A stretch of DNA of 64,000 nucleotides from Alloalcanivorax marinus (GCF_016785095.1 NZ_JAEKJB010000008.1:962744-1026743); one strand, 5' to 3'. Shown: positions 15,801 through 26,629, counted from the stretch's first letter. Translations and numbers: made by a program. Notes: a model not told the origin generated them from the letters alone.

Positions 15801-18800
15801 CAGGCGTCGATCTCCCCGGTTTCGCCGAGCAGTTCACGCAGGGTGGCGAGCAGTTCGTTTTCCTGGAACGGCTTGCCCATGTAGGCGTTCACGCCGATGT
15901 CGAAGGCTCGCTCACGGTGTTTGTCGCCGGTGCGCGAGGTGATCATGATGATCGGCACCGTCCTGAGGCGGTCGTCGTGGCGCATATGGGTCGCCACCTC
16001 GAAGCCGTCCATGCGCGGCATCTCGATATCCAGCAGCAGCGCGTCCGGGGTTTTCTCTTCCAGGGCGGCGATGGCGTCGATGCCGTCCTTCGCCGTCACC
16101 ACCTCGAAACCACTGCGCTCCAGCAGGCGGCTGGTGACCTTGCGCACGGTCACCGAGTCGTCCACCACCATCACCAGTGGCGCGGCGCGGGTTTCGTCGC
16201 CGGCCTCCTCCGCGACCGGCTCGTGGTCCGCCGTCTCCGGAGCCCGTTCCGGCAGAGCTTTCTGTTGTGCCTGGGCGGCGCGGATCAGTGAGTGGATGTC
16301 GAGAATGATCACCACGGCCCCGTCGCCGAGAATGGTGGCGCCGCTGATGCCGGCCACGCTGGCCAGTTGCGGGCCCACCGATTTCACCACCACTTCCCGG
16401 GAGCCGATCAGGGTGTCCACCACCAGGGCGACGCTGTGATCGGCGCTGCGGATCAGCAGCACCGGCAGCGGCTGGGTCTGGTTTTCCAGGTTGGGGGCGC
16501 GGGTGTCGTGAACGAAACGACCCAGGTAATTCAGGTCGTAGGCCTGGCCGGCGTAGTGATAGGCCGGTGCCTCGCCGTCGCCGGAGTGTTCCAGGTAGTC
16601 GCTGAGTTCATAGGGGCTGACGCGCACGATGCCTTCGATCTGGCTGAGCGGGATGGCATAGGCGTCCTCGCCAACGCGCACCATCAGCGCCCGGTTCATG
16701 GCCAGGGTGAAAGGCAGTCGTACCAGGAAGCGGGTGCCCTTGCCGGGCCTGGAGTCGATCAGCACCGAGCCGCCCAGTTGTTTGATTTCGCTGGCCACCA
16801 CGTCCATGCCCACGCCACGACCGGACACCTGGGTTACCTGGCTGGCGGTGGAAAAACCGGCGTGGAAGATGAACTGCTGGATCTCGTGGTCCGGGAGCTG
16901 GGCGTCCTCGTTCATCAGCCCCCGTTCGATGGCTTTGCGGCGCACCGCCTCGGTGTCGATGCCACGGCCGTCGTCGGCCAGGGTGAGTACCACCTCGCCG
17001 CCTTCCCGGGCCAGCTCCAGGCTGATGTGGCCGCCCTCTTCCTTGCCGGCTTCGCGGCGCCGCTCCGGCAGCTCGATGCCATGGTCCACGGCGTTGCGCA
17101 GCATGTGTTCGAGGGGCGCGACCACCCGTTCCATAAGGGTGCGGTCCAGCTCCCCTTCCGGGTTGAGCACATCGAAAGTGACCCGTTTGCCCAGCTCGCC
17201 GGAAATCTGCCGCACGATGCGTCGCAGGCGCGGCACCAGCCGGGAAAACGGCACCATGCGGGTGCGCATCAGTTTTTCCTGCAGGTCGGTGTTGACCCTT
17301 TGCTGCTGCAACAGCAGGGTTTCCGTGTCGCGGGTGCGGTCGAGCAGGGTGTTCTTCAAGTCCAGCAGGTCCGAGGCGGATTCAGACAGCTGCTTGGTGA
17401 TCTGGTGCAGCTCGGAATACTGGTCCATTTCCAGGGGATCGAACTTGTCGTCGAATTCGCCCCGGTCCACGCCTTTTTGGTAGTTGGAGAGAATCTGCGC
17501 CTCGGTTTCCACGTCCAGACGGCGCAGCTGTTCGTAAAGCCGGGTCACGGTGGCGCTCATCTCCGCCACGTTGAAGCCGAATTCGCTGATGCTTTGTTCC
17601 ACCCGGCTGCGGTTGATGGAGGTCTCCCCGGCCAGATTCACCAGCGCCTCGAGCACGTCGGCGCCCACCCGTACCATTTCCTGGGGTTGGGCCTGGGGCC
17701 GACGCTCTTCCCGGCGTGGCTGGGTGTCGGCCGGGTCTCCGCTTTCCACCGTGGCCGGCGGGCCGGCTGGCGCCGGGCGCCGGGCCAGCGCTTCGCGCAG
17801 GCCGGCGAGGCGCTGGGTGATGGCATCGAAGTGCGCCAGCATCGCCTCGAAATCATTTTCTTCCGGGTCGCGGCGCTGGCTTTCCAGGCGCGTGATCAGG
17901 CTTTCCAGGCGATGACTTTCCTCACCCAGGTCATTGAGGCCGGCCAGGCGTGCACCGCCCTTGAGGGTATGCAGGGCGCGCTTGAGATCATCGCTGAAAT
18001 CGCGGCTCTCGGGGTGATCGCGCCAGGCGGTGAGGCAGCCGTCGATGATCTCCGCCAGTTCCTCGGATTCCTCCAGGAAGACATCCAGGATCTCGCCGTC
18101 CACTTCCTCCGGCAGCATGTCCGTGGGCGTGGGTGCCGGCTCGGCGGGGACGCTGGTATCGGCGGTTTCGGTGGTGGCCGCCGGCGCCGGAGGCAGCTCG
18201 AAGGTGTCCGGGTCGCGCAGATAGTCGTACAGCGCCTGAATCAGTGTTTCCGCCGGGCTCAGTGGTCGCCCGGCGGTCACCGCCTCCACCATTTCCGCCA
18301 ACCGGTCATGGCAGCGGTGCAACAGATCGAACAGCGGCGCCCGCGCCGCCACTCGCTCCAGGCCCAGGGCCTCGTAGAGCGTTTCCAGTTCGTGGCCCAG
18401 GTCCCCGAGCTCGGGGATTTCCGCCATCCGCGCGCCACCCTTGAGAGTGTGCAGGTCGCGCTGCAGGGCTTGCAGCTCCAGGGCGTTGTCCGGCTCGGCG
18501 ATCCAGGTGTCCAGGCTGTGGCCGGCGGATTCCAGGATGTCGTTGGCTTCTTCCAGGAAGATGGCCACCAGTTCCGGGTCTCGCTCCGTGACGGTGGACG
18601 CCGGCTCTTGCGGCGCCGGTGCTGGTTCCGGCGGAGTCGTCTCGACCGCCGGCGCGGTAGCGGCCCGGGCCAGAGCCGCCTCCACGTCGGGGGCGGGGGC
18701 CGGGGCGCGACCCTGACGCAGCGCCTCGATCATGTCGGCGAGCCGGTCATGGGCACGGTGCAGCACATCGAACAGGGAGGGGGGCGGCGTGCCCCGGTCC

Positions 18801-21800
18801 GGCGCGCCGGCGACTTCGTAGAGGTTTTCCAGCTCATGGGCCAGGTCGGCCACGGCGGTCACGGCGGCCATGCGGGCGCCACCCTTGAGGGTGTGCAGAT
18901 CACGCTGCAGGGCCAGCCGGCTTTCCGCTTCACCTTGCTCCCAGGTGGCCAGGTGTTCGCTGGCGGACAGCAGCAGATCTTCCGCTTCTTCCAGAAACAG
19001 GGCGGTGAGTTCCGGGTCCAGGTCGGCGCGCGGGCCGTCGCCGGGGCCTCCTGGTCCAGGGGTTTCCGCCAGGTCACGGAGAGCGTCCACCAGGCCCAGC
19101 TCGGCGCGTACGGTCTGCCCGGCGGCCAGGCAGTCCATCATGTTCATCAGCGCTTCGTGGCCTTCCCGGGCCAGTTCCAGCAGCCGATCGCTGAAACCGA
19201 GGCGGCCCTGGTTGACCTCGGAGTAGACATTGGCCAGCGCCCGGGCCAGACCGTGGATTTCATCCAGGCCGGCGGTGTCGGCGCTGTTGGCGAGCAGCTC
19301 GAGTTCATCGCGCAGGCGGGCCAGCTCGTCGGTGTGGCCCGGGTCCAGTACCCATTGTTCGAGCAGCTTGTCGGTATCGATGATCAGGTCCATGCCTTCG
19401 GACAGGAACACGGACAGGATATGCGGATCGGTGCCTTCGCTGTCTTCGTTGAGCGCTTCGCGGGCGTTCACCAGCCGGGTAATGAGCGGCGCCGCTTCGG
19501 GCAGGGTCACCGGCCCCCCGCCCAGGTTGGCGAGGCCCCGCTGCAGCAGCTCGTGGGTCTCGCGGATCAGGGTGACCAGTTCATCGTCAGCGCGCCGGCC
19601 TCCATTGATCAGCTCCTTGACCAGTTTTTCCGCCGGTTCCGCCAGTTCCGCCACGGCGTTGATCTCGGCCATGCGGGCGCTGCCCTTCAGGGTGTGCAGG
19701 GCGCGATGCACCTGGTCGTCCACCGCGTGCTCGGACAAGTGCGGGTCCAGGGAATCCAGCCATTGGCGCACCAGCGCCAGGTTGCGTTCCGCCTCGCTGC
19801 GGAAAATATCCAGCAGCACCGGGTCGACGCTGTTGTCCGGCGCGCCGTCGTCGCTGGCCGGCGCCGGCGGCTCCGGCGGCAGTTCGAACTCCAGGCCGTC
19901 CAGATCGGAAAGCGGGTCGTGTTCCTTCGCCTCCGGGGTGGCCGGCTCGTAGGCGCTCAGGGTGATTTCCTCGGCGTCCTGGTCGCCGTCGTCATACGCG
20001 GGCGCGGCGTTCACCGCCGGTTCGACCGTTGGCGCGGCGGGGTCGGCGTCCACTTGGGGCACCGCGTCCAGCTTGCCGCCTTCGGCCAGGGTGAAGGCGG
20101 CTTTCTCCAGGGGGGCCACATCGAAGGGGGGCGGTTGGTGTTTCGCGAACGCCTCGACCAGGGCCGGGATCAGGCCGTGGACGGTGCGCACCAGTTCGAT
20201 CAGAGTGGCATCCGGCTGGATGCTGCGGTCAATCACCCGGTTCATCATATTCTCGATGGACCAGGCCAGTTCTCCCACCGTGGTGGCGCCGACCATGCGA
20301 CCGGAGCCCTTGAGGGTGTGGAAGGCGCGGCGGAACTCCACCAGCGCGGTTTCGTCGCCGGTGTTGGCGGCCCAGCGCGGGAAGTACTGGTCCAGATCCT
20401 CAAGCACCTCGCCGGCTTCCTCGACGAAGATTTCGATGATCTCATCGTCGATCAGATCGTCGTCGTCTTCCGGTTCCGGGGTGGGCTCGGCCAGGGCCGG
20501 GGTTTCGTTGTCCGGTTCCGGTTCCGGGACCGGCGCCCCGGCGGCTTCATCCGCGGCGTCGTCGAGGGTGTCCCCGGTGTCGTCGAGCGGCTCTCCGGTC
20601 CGCGCCGTTTCCGGCAACGGGTAGCCCAGATCGCCGACGCTGGCCCGGGCCAGATCGAGAATGTCGTCGCGGGTTTCCGGGTCGTCGCTGAGACGCTCCA
20701 GGTAGTACTCCACGGAGGTGATGGCGTCGGCCAGGGTATCCATGCTGCGCCAGTCCGGGGTTGCCTCGCCGGACATCAGGCGCTCCTCCACGAAGCGCAC
20801 GCACTGGCGCAGGATGTCCGCCGGTCGGTTCAACTGCACCACTTCCAGCCCCCCGCGCACGGCGTTGAGCCGCTCCGGTACCGGCCGCAGGTGGGTCCGG
20901 TCCCATTGCGAGGCGATGAACTCGACGATGCCGTCCTTCGCCTCTTCCAGGCCGGCGCGGCATTCGCGCAGCACCGCGTCCATGGCCTGGCCCACATGGC
21001 TGGGCAGGGCATCGCCGCCGAGCGGCGCCGGGCGCCGGGAATCACCGCCGATGCCGGCCAGGGTCGCTTCCACGTAAAGCAGGGCTCCGGCCACGTCCAT
21101 CAGGGTATCGCGCTCCGGGGGCCGGCGCCCGGTGACGATCTTCTCCATGACCTTGAGCTGCTCTTCCACCAGGGCGCGGGGCTGGCCCAGGCCGAGCATC
21201 GCCACGGTGTCGGAGACCTGCTTGAGGCGGATGGTTTGCGGCTCCAGGCTGGTGGGGTCGGAGTCACCTTCGTGGACGAAGCGCTCCAGGGCGTCCTTCA
21301 CCTCGGTGATTTCCTCGGAGAGGGCGCTGACCACCGAGCTCATGGCCACCGCGTCCGGGCCGCTCATGCGTTCCCGTTCGGCGTTGACCAGATCGTCGGA
21401 GGGCAGTGCCTCGTCGAGGCGGAAGCCGGCGCGCACTTCGCGGATACGTGGGCTGTCGTGTTCCGCCTTGGCGATGTAGTAGAGCAGGTTCTTGAGCAGC
21501 TCCGGCGGCGCCGGCCGTTCCAGGCTGTCGGCACCGTCGGCGGCCAGTTCACGCAGGGTGCGGTCGACCTGGCCGAGAATCTGCTTCACCGAGGAGCCAA
21601 GGCTGATCACCTGTTCCTGCAGGCCCTCGGCGAGAGCGTCGGCGATGCGCCACAGCGGCGCCCGGGCGGCGTCGCCCGTGACCTGCTCGAGCTTGGCGAA
21701 CACCTTGCGCATATAGCCCAGGTTGCGTGCGGTGTCGTCGTTGCGCATCAGGCCCACCAGGGAGAGCTGGAACATCTGGCGTATCTTGCGCGTCAGTTGC

Positions 21801-22288
21801 GCGAAGCGCGGATCGGCGCGCACCGCCTCAGGCACCCGGCCCTGGCTTTCGGCCTCGCGCATGTCCGGCTTGAACAGGGCGGTCTCGGACAGCAGTGCTT
21901 CGCCGCGGGCGGCGCGCAGATCATTGAGCAGCGGCAGCAGCACCACCGGCAGGTCGCGACGATTGCTGGCCACCCGGTCCAGGTAGGGTGGCAGCTGCAG
22001 GATGGCGCGCATCAGGGTTTCCTGACCGTCGCTCACATTGCCCACGCGACGGTCCACCAGGGCGCGGGCCAGTTTTTCCATTTCCTCGGCGAGCAGAGCG
22101 GCGCCATAAAATTCCACCATCTGCAGGGTGCCGTACACCTGGTGCAGATGGGTTTGGCAAAAGCGCATGCGCGTGGAGTCATTGGGATTCTCCACGAAGG
22201 CTTCCAGGGCCTGCTGGGCCTGGTTCAGGGTCTCCTGGATCTCCCCGCGAACCCAGTCCAGTGCCAGATAGTCGTGACGGTCGCTCAT
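15800..22288 (-). CDS. chpA: Multi-HPt hybrid chemosensory kinase ChpA
   Basis: A 2162-residue CheA-type hybrid kinase controlling type IV pili. In order: an N-terminal HPt-like module with LHQVYG (His49); a degenerate module (LNAVRGGLEVV); five canonical HPt modules with HTLKG near residues 660, 864, 1132, 1279 and 1439; dimerisation region; HATPase (EHMLRNAVDHGIELPERR, LADDGRGIDTEAV, about 1730-1800); CheW-like domain (NRALMVRVGEDAYAIPL); and a C-terminal receiver (MVVDDSVTVRKVTSRLL; phospho-Asp in LLLDIEMPRMDG). It phosphorylates PilG and PilH. The start at 22288 (MSDRHDYLAL) has GGGAGA upstream; a longer in-frame start adds 20 unconserved residues. P. aeruginosa ChpA is about 2470 residues, so this one is somewhat shorter. 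Confidence 0.95.
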   Translation of the reverse strand: MSDRHDYLALDWVRGEIQETLNQAQQALEAFVENPNDSTRMRFCQTHLHQVYGTLQMVEFYGAALLAEEMEKLARALVDRRVGNVSDGQETLMRAILQLPPYLDRVASNRRDLPVVLLPLLNDLRAARGEALLSETALFKPDMREAESQGRVPEAVRADPRFAQLTRKIRQMFQLSLVGLMRNDDTARNLGYMRKVFAKLEQVTGDAARAPLWRIADALAEGLQEQVISLGSSVKQILGQVDRTLRELAADGADSLERPAPPELLKNLLYYIAKAEHDSPRIREVRAGFRLDEALPSDDLVNAERERMSGPDAVAMSSVVSALSEEITEVKDALERFVHEGDSDPTSLEPQTIRLKQVSDTVAMLGLGQPRALVEEQLKVMEKIVTGRRPPERDTLMDVAGALLYVEATLAGIGGDSRRPAPLGGDALPSHVGQAMDAVLRECRAGLEEAKDGIVEFIASQWDRTHLRPVPERLNAVRGGLEVVQLNRPADILRQCVRFVEERLMSGEATPDWRSMDTLADAITSVEYYLERLSDDPETRDDILDLARASVGDLGYPLPETARTGEPLDDTGDTLDDAADEAAGAPVPEPEPDNETPALAEPTPEPEDDDDLIDDEIIEIFVEEAGEVLEDLDQYFPRWAANTGDETALVEFRRAFHTLKGSGRMVGATTVGELAWSIENMMNRVIDRSIQPDATLIELVRTVHGLIPALVEAFAKHQPPPFDVAPLEKAAFTLAEGGKLDAVPQVDADPAAPTVEPAVNAAPAYDDGDQDAEEITLSAYEPATPEAKEHDPLSDLDGLEFELPPEPPAPASDDGAPDNSVDPVLLDIFRSEAERNLALVRQWLDSLDPHLSEHAVDDQVHRALHTLKGSARMAEINAVAELAEPAEKLVKELINGGRRADDELVTLIRETHELLQRGLANLGGGPVTLPEAAPLITRLVNAREALNEDSEGTDPHILSVFLSEGMDLIIDTDKLLEQWVLDPGHTDELARLRDELELLANSADTAGLDEIHGLARALANVYSEVNQGRLGFSDRLLELAREGHEALMNMMDCLAAGQTVRAELGLVDALRDLAETPGPGGPGDGPRADLDPELTALFLEEAEDLLLSASEHLATWEQGEAESRLALQRDLHTLKGGARMAAVTAVADLAHELENLYEVAGAPDRGTPPPSLFDVLHRAHDRLADMIEALRQGRAPAPAPDVEAALARAATAPAVETTPPEPAPAPQEPASTVTERDPELVAIFLEEANDILESAGHSLDTWIAEPDNALELQALQRDLHTLKGGARMAEIPELGDLGHELETLYEALGLERVAARAPLFDLLHRCHDRLAEMVEAVTAGRPLSPAETLIQALYDYLRDPDTFELPPAPAATTETADTSVPAEPAPTPTDMLPEEVDGEILDVFLEESEELAEIIDGCLTAWRDHPESRDFSDDLKRALHTLKGGARLAGLNDLGEESHRLESLITRLESQRRDPEENDFEAMLAHFDAITQRLAGLREALARRPAPAGPPATVESGDPADTQPRREERRPQAQPQEMVRVGADVLEALVNLAGETSINRSRVEQSISEFGFNVAEMSATVTRLYEQLRRLDVETEAQILSNYQKGVDRGEFDDKFDPLEMDQYSELHQITKQLSESASDLLDLKNTLLDRTRDTETLLLQQQRVNTDLQEKLMRTRMVPFSRLVPRLRRIVRQISGELGKRVTFDVLNPEGELDRTLMERVVAPLEHMLRNAVDHGIELPERRREAGKEEGGHISLELAREGGEVVLTLADDGRGIDTEAVRRKAIERGLMNEDAQLPDHEIQQFIFHAGFSTASQVTQVSGRGVGMDVVASEIKQLGGSVLIDSRPGKGTRFLVRLPFTLAMNRALMVRVGEDAYAIPLSQIEGIVRVSPYELSDYLEHSGDGEAPAYHYAGQAYDLNYLGRFVHDTRAPNLENQTQPLPVLLIRSADHSVALVVDTLIGSREVVVKSVGPQLASVAGISGATILGDGAVVIILDIHSLIRAAQAQQKALPERAPETADHEPVAEEAGDETRAAPLVMVVDDSVTVRKVTSRLLERSGFEVVTAKDGIDAIAALEEKTPDALLLDIEMPRMDGFEVATHMRHDDRLRTVPIIMITSRTGDKHRERAFDIGVNAYMGKPFQENELLATLRELLGETGEIDA

Positions 22289-22304
22289 GACGTCTCCCGC
22301 GTTA

Positions 22305-23180
22305 TTATTGCCGGCGCCGAAAGGCCAGGGTATCCGCGAACCGCACACGTTCCAGGCGCGGGTCCTGCCAATCGGTGATTTCGCCGGGTCCGAGCACCAG
22401 CAATCCCCCAGGTGCCAGCCGGCCGGCGAGCCGGGTCACGATCTGACGTTTCCGCCAGCGGCGAAAGTAGATCAGCATGTTCTGGCAAAAGATCAGGTCC
22501 ATGTTGTCCATCGGAGCCTGATCCAGATTCAACACGTTCAGGTAGGCGAAGCAGACCCGCTCGCGCAAGGTGGTGCCGGCCTGCATGTTGTTCGCGTCCA
22601 CCTCGGTGAAATAGGTCTCGCGCAGGCGCGGATCGATCTGTTCCACACGCCGCCGGCCGAACACGCCGCGCCGGGCCTTGGCCAGGGTGGGCAGGCTGAT
22701 GTCGGTGCCGGTGATGCCGTAGAACAGTTCCTTATCGCTGTCGTTGAAGCGTTCCTGGATCAGCATCGCCAGGGAATAGGCCTCCTCGCCGGTGGAGCAC
22801 CCCACGCTCCAGGCATTGAGGGTGGCGCCGGCTTGCCGCTCGTCGGCGAAGCGGTTGACGAAATCCTCCACCAGAGCGAAGGAGCCCGGATGGCGGAAAA
22901 AGCTGGTTTCCTGGACCGTGAGCCGGTCCACCAGCACCGACCATTCCATGGCCCGGGCCTCGGTGGCGCCGGTCACCAACTGCTCGTAATAGGTGTCGTA
23001 ACCGTCGATGCCCAGCTCGCGCATGCGAATGTTGAGGCTGGTCTCCAGGAACGGCTTGCGCTCCGGCGCCAGGGTCATGCCGGTACGCTCCTCCAGTAAC
23101 GCCTGCCACAGCTGGAACTGTTCGGCGTCCATGGCGGGGGCGTTCTTGATCGACCAGCGATCTGTCACTGCGTAACCCAT
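22305..23180 (-). CDS. pilK: Chemoreceptor methyltransferase PilK (CheR type)
   Basis: A 291-residue SAM-dependent glutamate methyltransferase that methylates PilJ. It has the CheR N-terminal helical domain (FQLWQALLEERTGMTLAPERKPFLETSLNIRM, split motif) and the SAM-binding domain with VGCSTGEEAYSLAM, GITGTDISLPTLAKAR and DLIFCQNMLIYF. A GGAGAC Shine-Dalgarno supports the start at 23180; an internal Met 16 codons on is possible. It lies between pilJ and chpA with short gaps (31 and 16 bp). Confidence 0.95.
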   Translation of the reverse strand: MGYAVTDRWSIKNAPAMDAEQFQLWQALLEERTGMTLAPERKPFLETSLNIRMRELGIDGYDTYYEQLVTGATEARAMEWSVLVDRLTVQETSFFRHPGSFALVEDFVNRFADERQAGATLNAWSVGCSTGEEAYSLAMLIQERFNDSDKELFYGITGTDISLPTLAKARRGVFGRRRVEQIDPRLRETYFTEVDANNMQAGTTLRERVCFAYLNVLNLDQAPMDNMDLIFCQNMLIYFRRWRKRQIVTRLAGRLAPGGLLVLGPGEITDWQDPRLERVRFADTLAFRRRQ

Positions 23181-23211
23181 GGTTCCGTCTCCGGAACCGG
23201 CTCAGGCCGGT

Positions 23212-25236
23212 TCAGGAATGTTCCGGCAGGCGGAAGCCGGCCACTGAATTGCGCATCTCCTGGGCCATTTCCGCCAGGTCGCCAATGGAGCGGGCGGTGG
23301 CGGTGGTACCGGCGGAAGTCTGCGAGGTAATTTCCTGGATCACGTTCATGGTGTTGGAGATGTGACCCGCGGAGGCGGCCTGCTGGCGCGCCGCGTTGGA
23401 AATGTTCTGGATCAGGTCAGCCAGGTTCTTGGATACGTTTTCAATTTCCTCCAGCGCCACACCGGCGTCCTGGGCCAGCCGGGCGCCTTTCACCACCTCG
23501 GCGGTGGTGGCTTCCATGGAGATAACCGCTTCGTTGGTGTCGGTCTGAATGGTTTTCACCAGGGTTTCAATCTGCTTGGTGGCGGCGGCGGAACGTTCCG
23601 CCAGGCGCTGCACCTCATCCGCCACCACCGCGAAGCCGCGACCCGCTTCACCGGCCATGGAGGCCTGAATCGCGGCGTTCAATGCCAGAATGTTGGTCTG
23701 GTCGGCGATGTCGTTGATCAGCGATACGATGTCACCGATCTCCTGGGAGGATTCACCCAGCCGCTTGATCCGTTTGGAGGTTTCCTGGATCTGCTCGCGG
23801 ATGGTGTCCATGCCGTGGATGGTGGCCTGCACCACCTCCGCGCCCTTGTTGGCGATCGCCACCGCTTTTTCCGCCACCGCGGCGGACTCGGCGGCGTTGG
23901 CGGATACCTGGTCAATGGACACCGCCATTTCGTTCACCGCCGCCGAGGCGCCGGCGATTTCCTGGGCCTGGTGTTCGGAGGCTTCCGCCAGATGCATGGC
24001 GGTGGACTGGGTTTCCTGGGCGGCGGAGGCCACCTGCACGGCGGAGTTGTTGATCGTCTGCACCAGGCTGCGCAGCTGGTCGATGGAGTAGTTGATGGAG
24101 TCGGCGATGGCGCCGGTGAAGTCCTCGGTCACCGTCGCTTCCACGGTCAGGTCACCGTCCGCCAGGTCGCCCAGTTCGTCCAGCAGACGCAGAATCGCCG
24201 CCTGGTTACGTTGGTTCTCGCTCTCCAGTTCGTTACGGCGGCGGGCCGCCTCGCGGTTACGCTGCAGCATGATCAGGAAGAACATCAGCACCGCGATACC
24301 GGCGCACACCGCGCCCAGCCACAGTGACGGGAACAGGCCGGCGGTGCTGCGCTCGAACTGCTCGTTCAGGTTGGTGGATTCCTGCAGCAGATCCTGGGAT
24401 GTGCGGAAGATGCTGTCCGCGGCGCTGGCCACCTGGAACAGCTCCGGCGCGGTGTAGAGGATGGCATCCACGGACTGGGTCACGAATTCGTCGAACAGCC
24501 GCGAGATGCGGCCCAGATAGTTGAGCGCCTCGGGGTTGGTGATGCGCTCGATGCCCATGGCCGGGTCGCCTTCCAGCATGCCGTTGAGCACGCGCCCGAA
24601 CTCGGTGGCGTCGCGGCCGAAGTTGTCCGCCGCGATCACCGCGTTGTCGTCGCCTTCCAGCACCCGGGAGATGGAGCGCAGAATACGCTCGGTGAGCCAG
24701 ATCTGGCGCTGGGCGAAGGCCACCTGGTCGGGGGCGGCGTTGTTTTCCACCAGGATGTCGACCACCGCCTCGTACTCGGACTGCAATTGCGGAATGGCCT
24801 GGGCCAGGGTGTCGGCCACTTCGTGCAGATCAAGGACCGCGTTGCGGCCGTTGATGATGGTGGCGGTGTTGTCGCTGGCCTGGTCCCACAGCGACTGCAG
24901 GCGCTGCTTGACCTGTTCGTCGGCCATGGGCTCCTGTTTCAGCTGGTTCCAGGCGGCCTGGAAATCACCCCGGGAATCCTGCAGCAGCGCGAAGGCGTCC
25001 GCGTTGCCCGAGGACGCCTCCAGGGCGTTCTTGGCGATCTGCTGGGACACCACGCGCAGCTCCGAGGCGGTGGAGATGTTCTCCTGTGCCTGGTTGGCCC
25101 GGGTGGCGGACAGCAGGAAGTTGGCCAGCGCGAGGGCGATGAAAATGGCAAGCCCGACATACAGGGCGATATTCAGCGGATTACCGCCCGCGCCCCCCCG
25201 CGCCTTGCTGAACAAGTTTCCCGGTTTGAACTTCAT
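23212..25236 (-). CDS. pilJ: Chemoreceptor PilJ
   Basis: A 674-residue methyl-accepting protein of the type IV pilus chemosensory system. The first membrane helix is at about residues 22-45, a PilJ-type helical periplasmic domain spans 46-305, the second membrane helix ([19 protein letters not shown]) precedes a HAMP region, and a cytoplasmic coiled coil follows. The hairpin tip [20 protein letters not shown] plus [16 protein letters not shown] is the conserved CheA/CheW contact. It signals through PilI and ChpC to ChpA and detects pilus retraction or surface contact in Pseudomonas. Confidence 0.95.
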   Translation of the reverse strand: MKFKPGNLFSKARGGAGGNPLNIALYVGLAIFIALALANFLLSATRANQAQENISTASELRVVSQQIAKNALEASSGNADAFALLQDSRGDFQAAWNQLKQEPMADEQVKQRLQSLWDQASDNTATIINGRNAVLDLHEVADTLAQAIPQLQSEYEAVVDILVENNAAPDQVAFAQRQIWLTERILRSISRVLEGDDNAVIAADNFGRDATEFGRVLNGMLEGDPAMGIERITNPEALNYLGRISRLFDEFVTQSVDAILYTAPELFQVASAADSIFRTSQDLLQESTNLNEQFERSTAGLFPSLWLGAVCAGIAVLMFFLIMLQRNREAARRRNELESENQRNQAAILRLLDELGDLADGDLTVEATVTEDFTGAIADSINYSIDQLRSLVQTINNSAVQVASAAQETQSTAMHLAEASEHQAQEIAGASAAVNEMAVSIDQVSANAAESAAVAEKAVAIANKGAEVVQATIHGMDTIREQIQETSKRIKRLGESSQEIGDIVSLINDIADQTNILALNAAIQASMAGEAGRGFAVVADEVQRLAERSAAATKQIETLVKTIQTDTNEAVISMEATTAEVVKGARLAQDAGVALEEIENVSKNLADLIQNISNAARQQAASAGHISNTMNVIQEITSQTSAGTTATARSIGDLAEMAQEMRNSVAGFRLPEHS

Positions 25237-25286
25237 AACTGGCTCCTGGCCTGGCTCTGTTCTTATCTCCCCAGCGCTTCATGCCG

Positions 25287-25835
25287 TCAGCCCGTGCGGG
25301 CCGCCTGCATGAAGCGCGGATCCTGTGCCAGCCGCCTGAGGCTGAACACGGACCAGAGTTCCCCGTCCCTCTGATAGCCGCCGCGCAGGTAAGGCCCCAC
25401 GTGCTCTTCCCGCTCCGGTGGCACCGGCCGGTACGCGTCGAGGGGGAAGTGCTGCATGCCAAGCACCTCATCCACGATCACGCCGGTATACAGATCATCC
25501 TGATCGAGCACCAACAGTCTGCGCCGTTTCTCCTGCAACTCCGAGGGCTGACCGAGAAAACGACTTAAATCCATGACCGTCATCAGGCGGCCACGGACAT
25601 TGGCCACCCCTTTCATCCACTGCATCACCCCCGGCACCCGGGTGTAGGCGGGCACCGAGAGGATTTCCGACACCTCGTCCATGGGCGCCACGAACCGGCG
25701 CTGATCGAGGGTGAAGCCGACACCGCTCCAATAATCGACCGCGTCCTCCTGCATGGGGAGGTCGGCGGCCTGCTGGCGGCAACGGACAAAATAGTCCGCC
25801 AGCTTGATGAAGGCGGCGGAAGCGGCGGTGCTCAT
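25287..25835 (-). CDS. pilI: CheW-like adaptor PilI
   Basis: A 182-residue CheW-domain adaptor linking PilJ to ChpA. Visible CheW signatures are FVAPMDEVSEIL, VPGVMQWMKGVANVRGRLMTVMDLSRFL and VDEVLGMQHF. It sits between pilH (13 bp upstream) and pilJ (50 bp downstream). Confidence 0.94.
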   Translation of the reverse strand: MSTAASAAFIKLADYFVRCRQQAADLPMQEDAVDYWSGVGFTLDQRRFVAPMDEVSEILSVPAYTRVPGVMQWMKGVANVRGRLMTVMDLSRFLGQPSELQEKRRRLLVLDQDDLYTGVIVDEVLGMQHFPLDAYRPVPPEREEHVGPYLRGGYQRDGELWSVFSLRRLAQDPRFMQAARTG

Positions 25836-25848
25836 CGGGCCTCCGCCG

Positions 25849-26217
25849 TCATGCGCCGGCCAGTTGCCGATCCACGGTCTGCAACAGCACGTCCTCGTCC
25901 ACCGGCTTGGTCAGGTAGTCCTTGGCGCCCTGGCGCTTGCCCCAGACGCGATCGGTTTCCTGGTCCTTGGTGGTAACGATGATGATCGGGATATGGGCGG
26001 TGTCGGCGCCCTTGGTGAGTTGGCGGGTGGCCTGGAAACCGTTCAGGCCGGGCATCACCACGTCCATCAGCACCAGGTCGGGCAGCTCCGAGCGGGCCAG
26101 AGCCACGCCGTCGGCGCCGTTGGCGGCTTCCAGCACGTGGTGGCCGTGTTTTTCCAGAATCTCCCGCAGTTTGTAGCACTCGGTGGGAGAGTCGTCGACG
26201 ATAAGAATGCGTGCCAT
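25849..26217 (-). CDS. pilH: CheY-like response regulator PilH
   Basis: A 122-residue stand-alone receiver domain. Acidic pocket in LIVDDSPTE, phospho-Asp in LVLMDVVMPGLNG, Thr in IIIVTTKDQ and Lys in YLTKPVD. In P. aeruginosa PilH acts with the retraction motor or as a phosphate sink in opposition to PilG. It lies 34 bp after pilG. Confidence 0.95.
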   Translation of the reverse strand: MARILIVDDSPTECYKLREILEKHGHHVLEAANGADGVALARSELPDLVLMDVVMPGLNGFQATRQLTKGADTAHIPIIIVTTKDQETDRVWGKRQGAKDYLTKPVDEDVLLQTVDRQLAGA

Positions 26218-26251
26218 CTTTTCCTCTTCGGGTTGAGCACCGCGGCGGCGT

Positions 26252-26629
26252 TTAAATGTGCTGACGAATGGCCCCCAGTAGCTCGTCCTTGGAGAACGGC
26301 TTGGTCAGGTACTCATCGGAACCGACGATCCGCCCCTTGGCCTTGTCGAACAGGCCATCCTTGGAGGAGAGCATGATCACGGGGGTCGCCTTGAAGGCGC
26401 TGTTGTTCTTGATCAGCGCGCAGGTCTGATATCCATCCAGTCGCGGCATCATGATGTCCACGAAAATGATACTGGGTTTGCTGTCGGCGATCTTGGCCAG
26501 GGCATCGAAGCCGTCGGTGGCGGTGATCACCTCGCAACCCGCTTTCTTCAACAAGGTCTCGGCGGTACGACGGATGGTTTTGGAGTCGTCGATTACCATT
26601 ACCTTGAGGTCTTGGAAATTGTCAGTCAT
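26252..26629 (-). CDS. pilG: CheY-like response regulator PilG
   Basis: A 125-residue receiver domain and the first gene of the Pil-Chp operon. Acidic pocket VMVIDDSKTIRRTAE, phospho-Asp in IIFVDIMMPRLDG, Ser in VIMLSSKDG and Lys in YLTKPFSKDELL. In P. aeruginosa PilG promotes pilus extension at the leading pole. The operon's promoter should lie in the 283-bp gap shared with gshB. Confidence 0.95.
   Translation of the reverse strand: MTDNFQDLKVMVIDDSKTIRRTAETLLKKAGCEVITATDGFDALAKIADSKPSIIFVDIMMPRLDGYQTCALIKNNSAFKATPVIMLSSKDGLFDKAKGRIVGSDEYLTKPFSKDELLGAIRQHI

Noticed and set aside
17930..20340. Regularly spaced similar segments suggestive of a repeat array or CRISPR
   Set aside because: These are the HTLKG-containing HPt modules of ChpA, hundreds of bases apart and diverged; no CRISPR-like direct repeats exist in the window.
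16292..22378. A 2028-codon open frame on the plus strand opposite chpA
   Set aside because: It mirrors chpA codon by codon in GC-rich DNA, is rich in His/Gln/Gly without any domain, and has no ribosome-binding site. It is an artefact of third-position GC bias.
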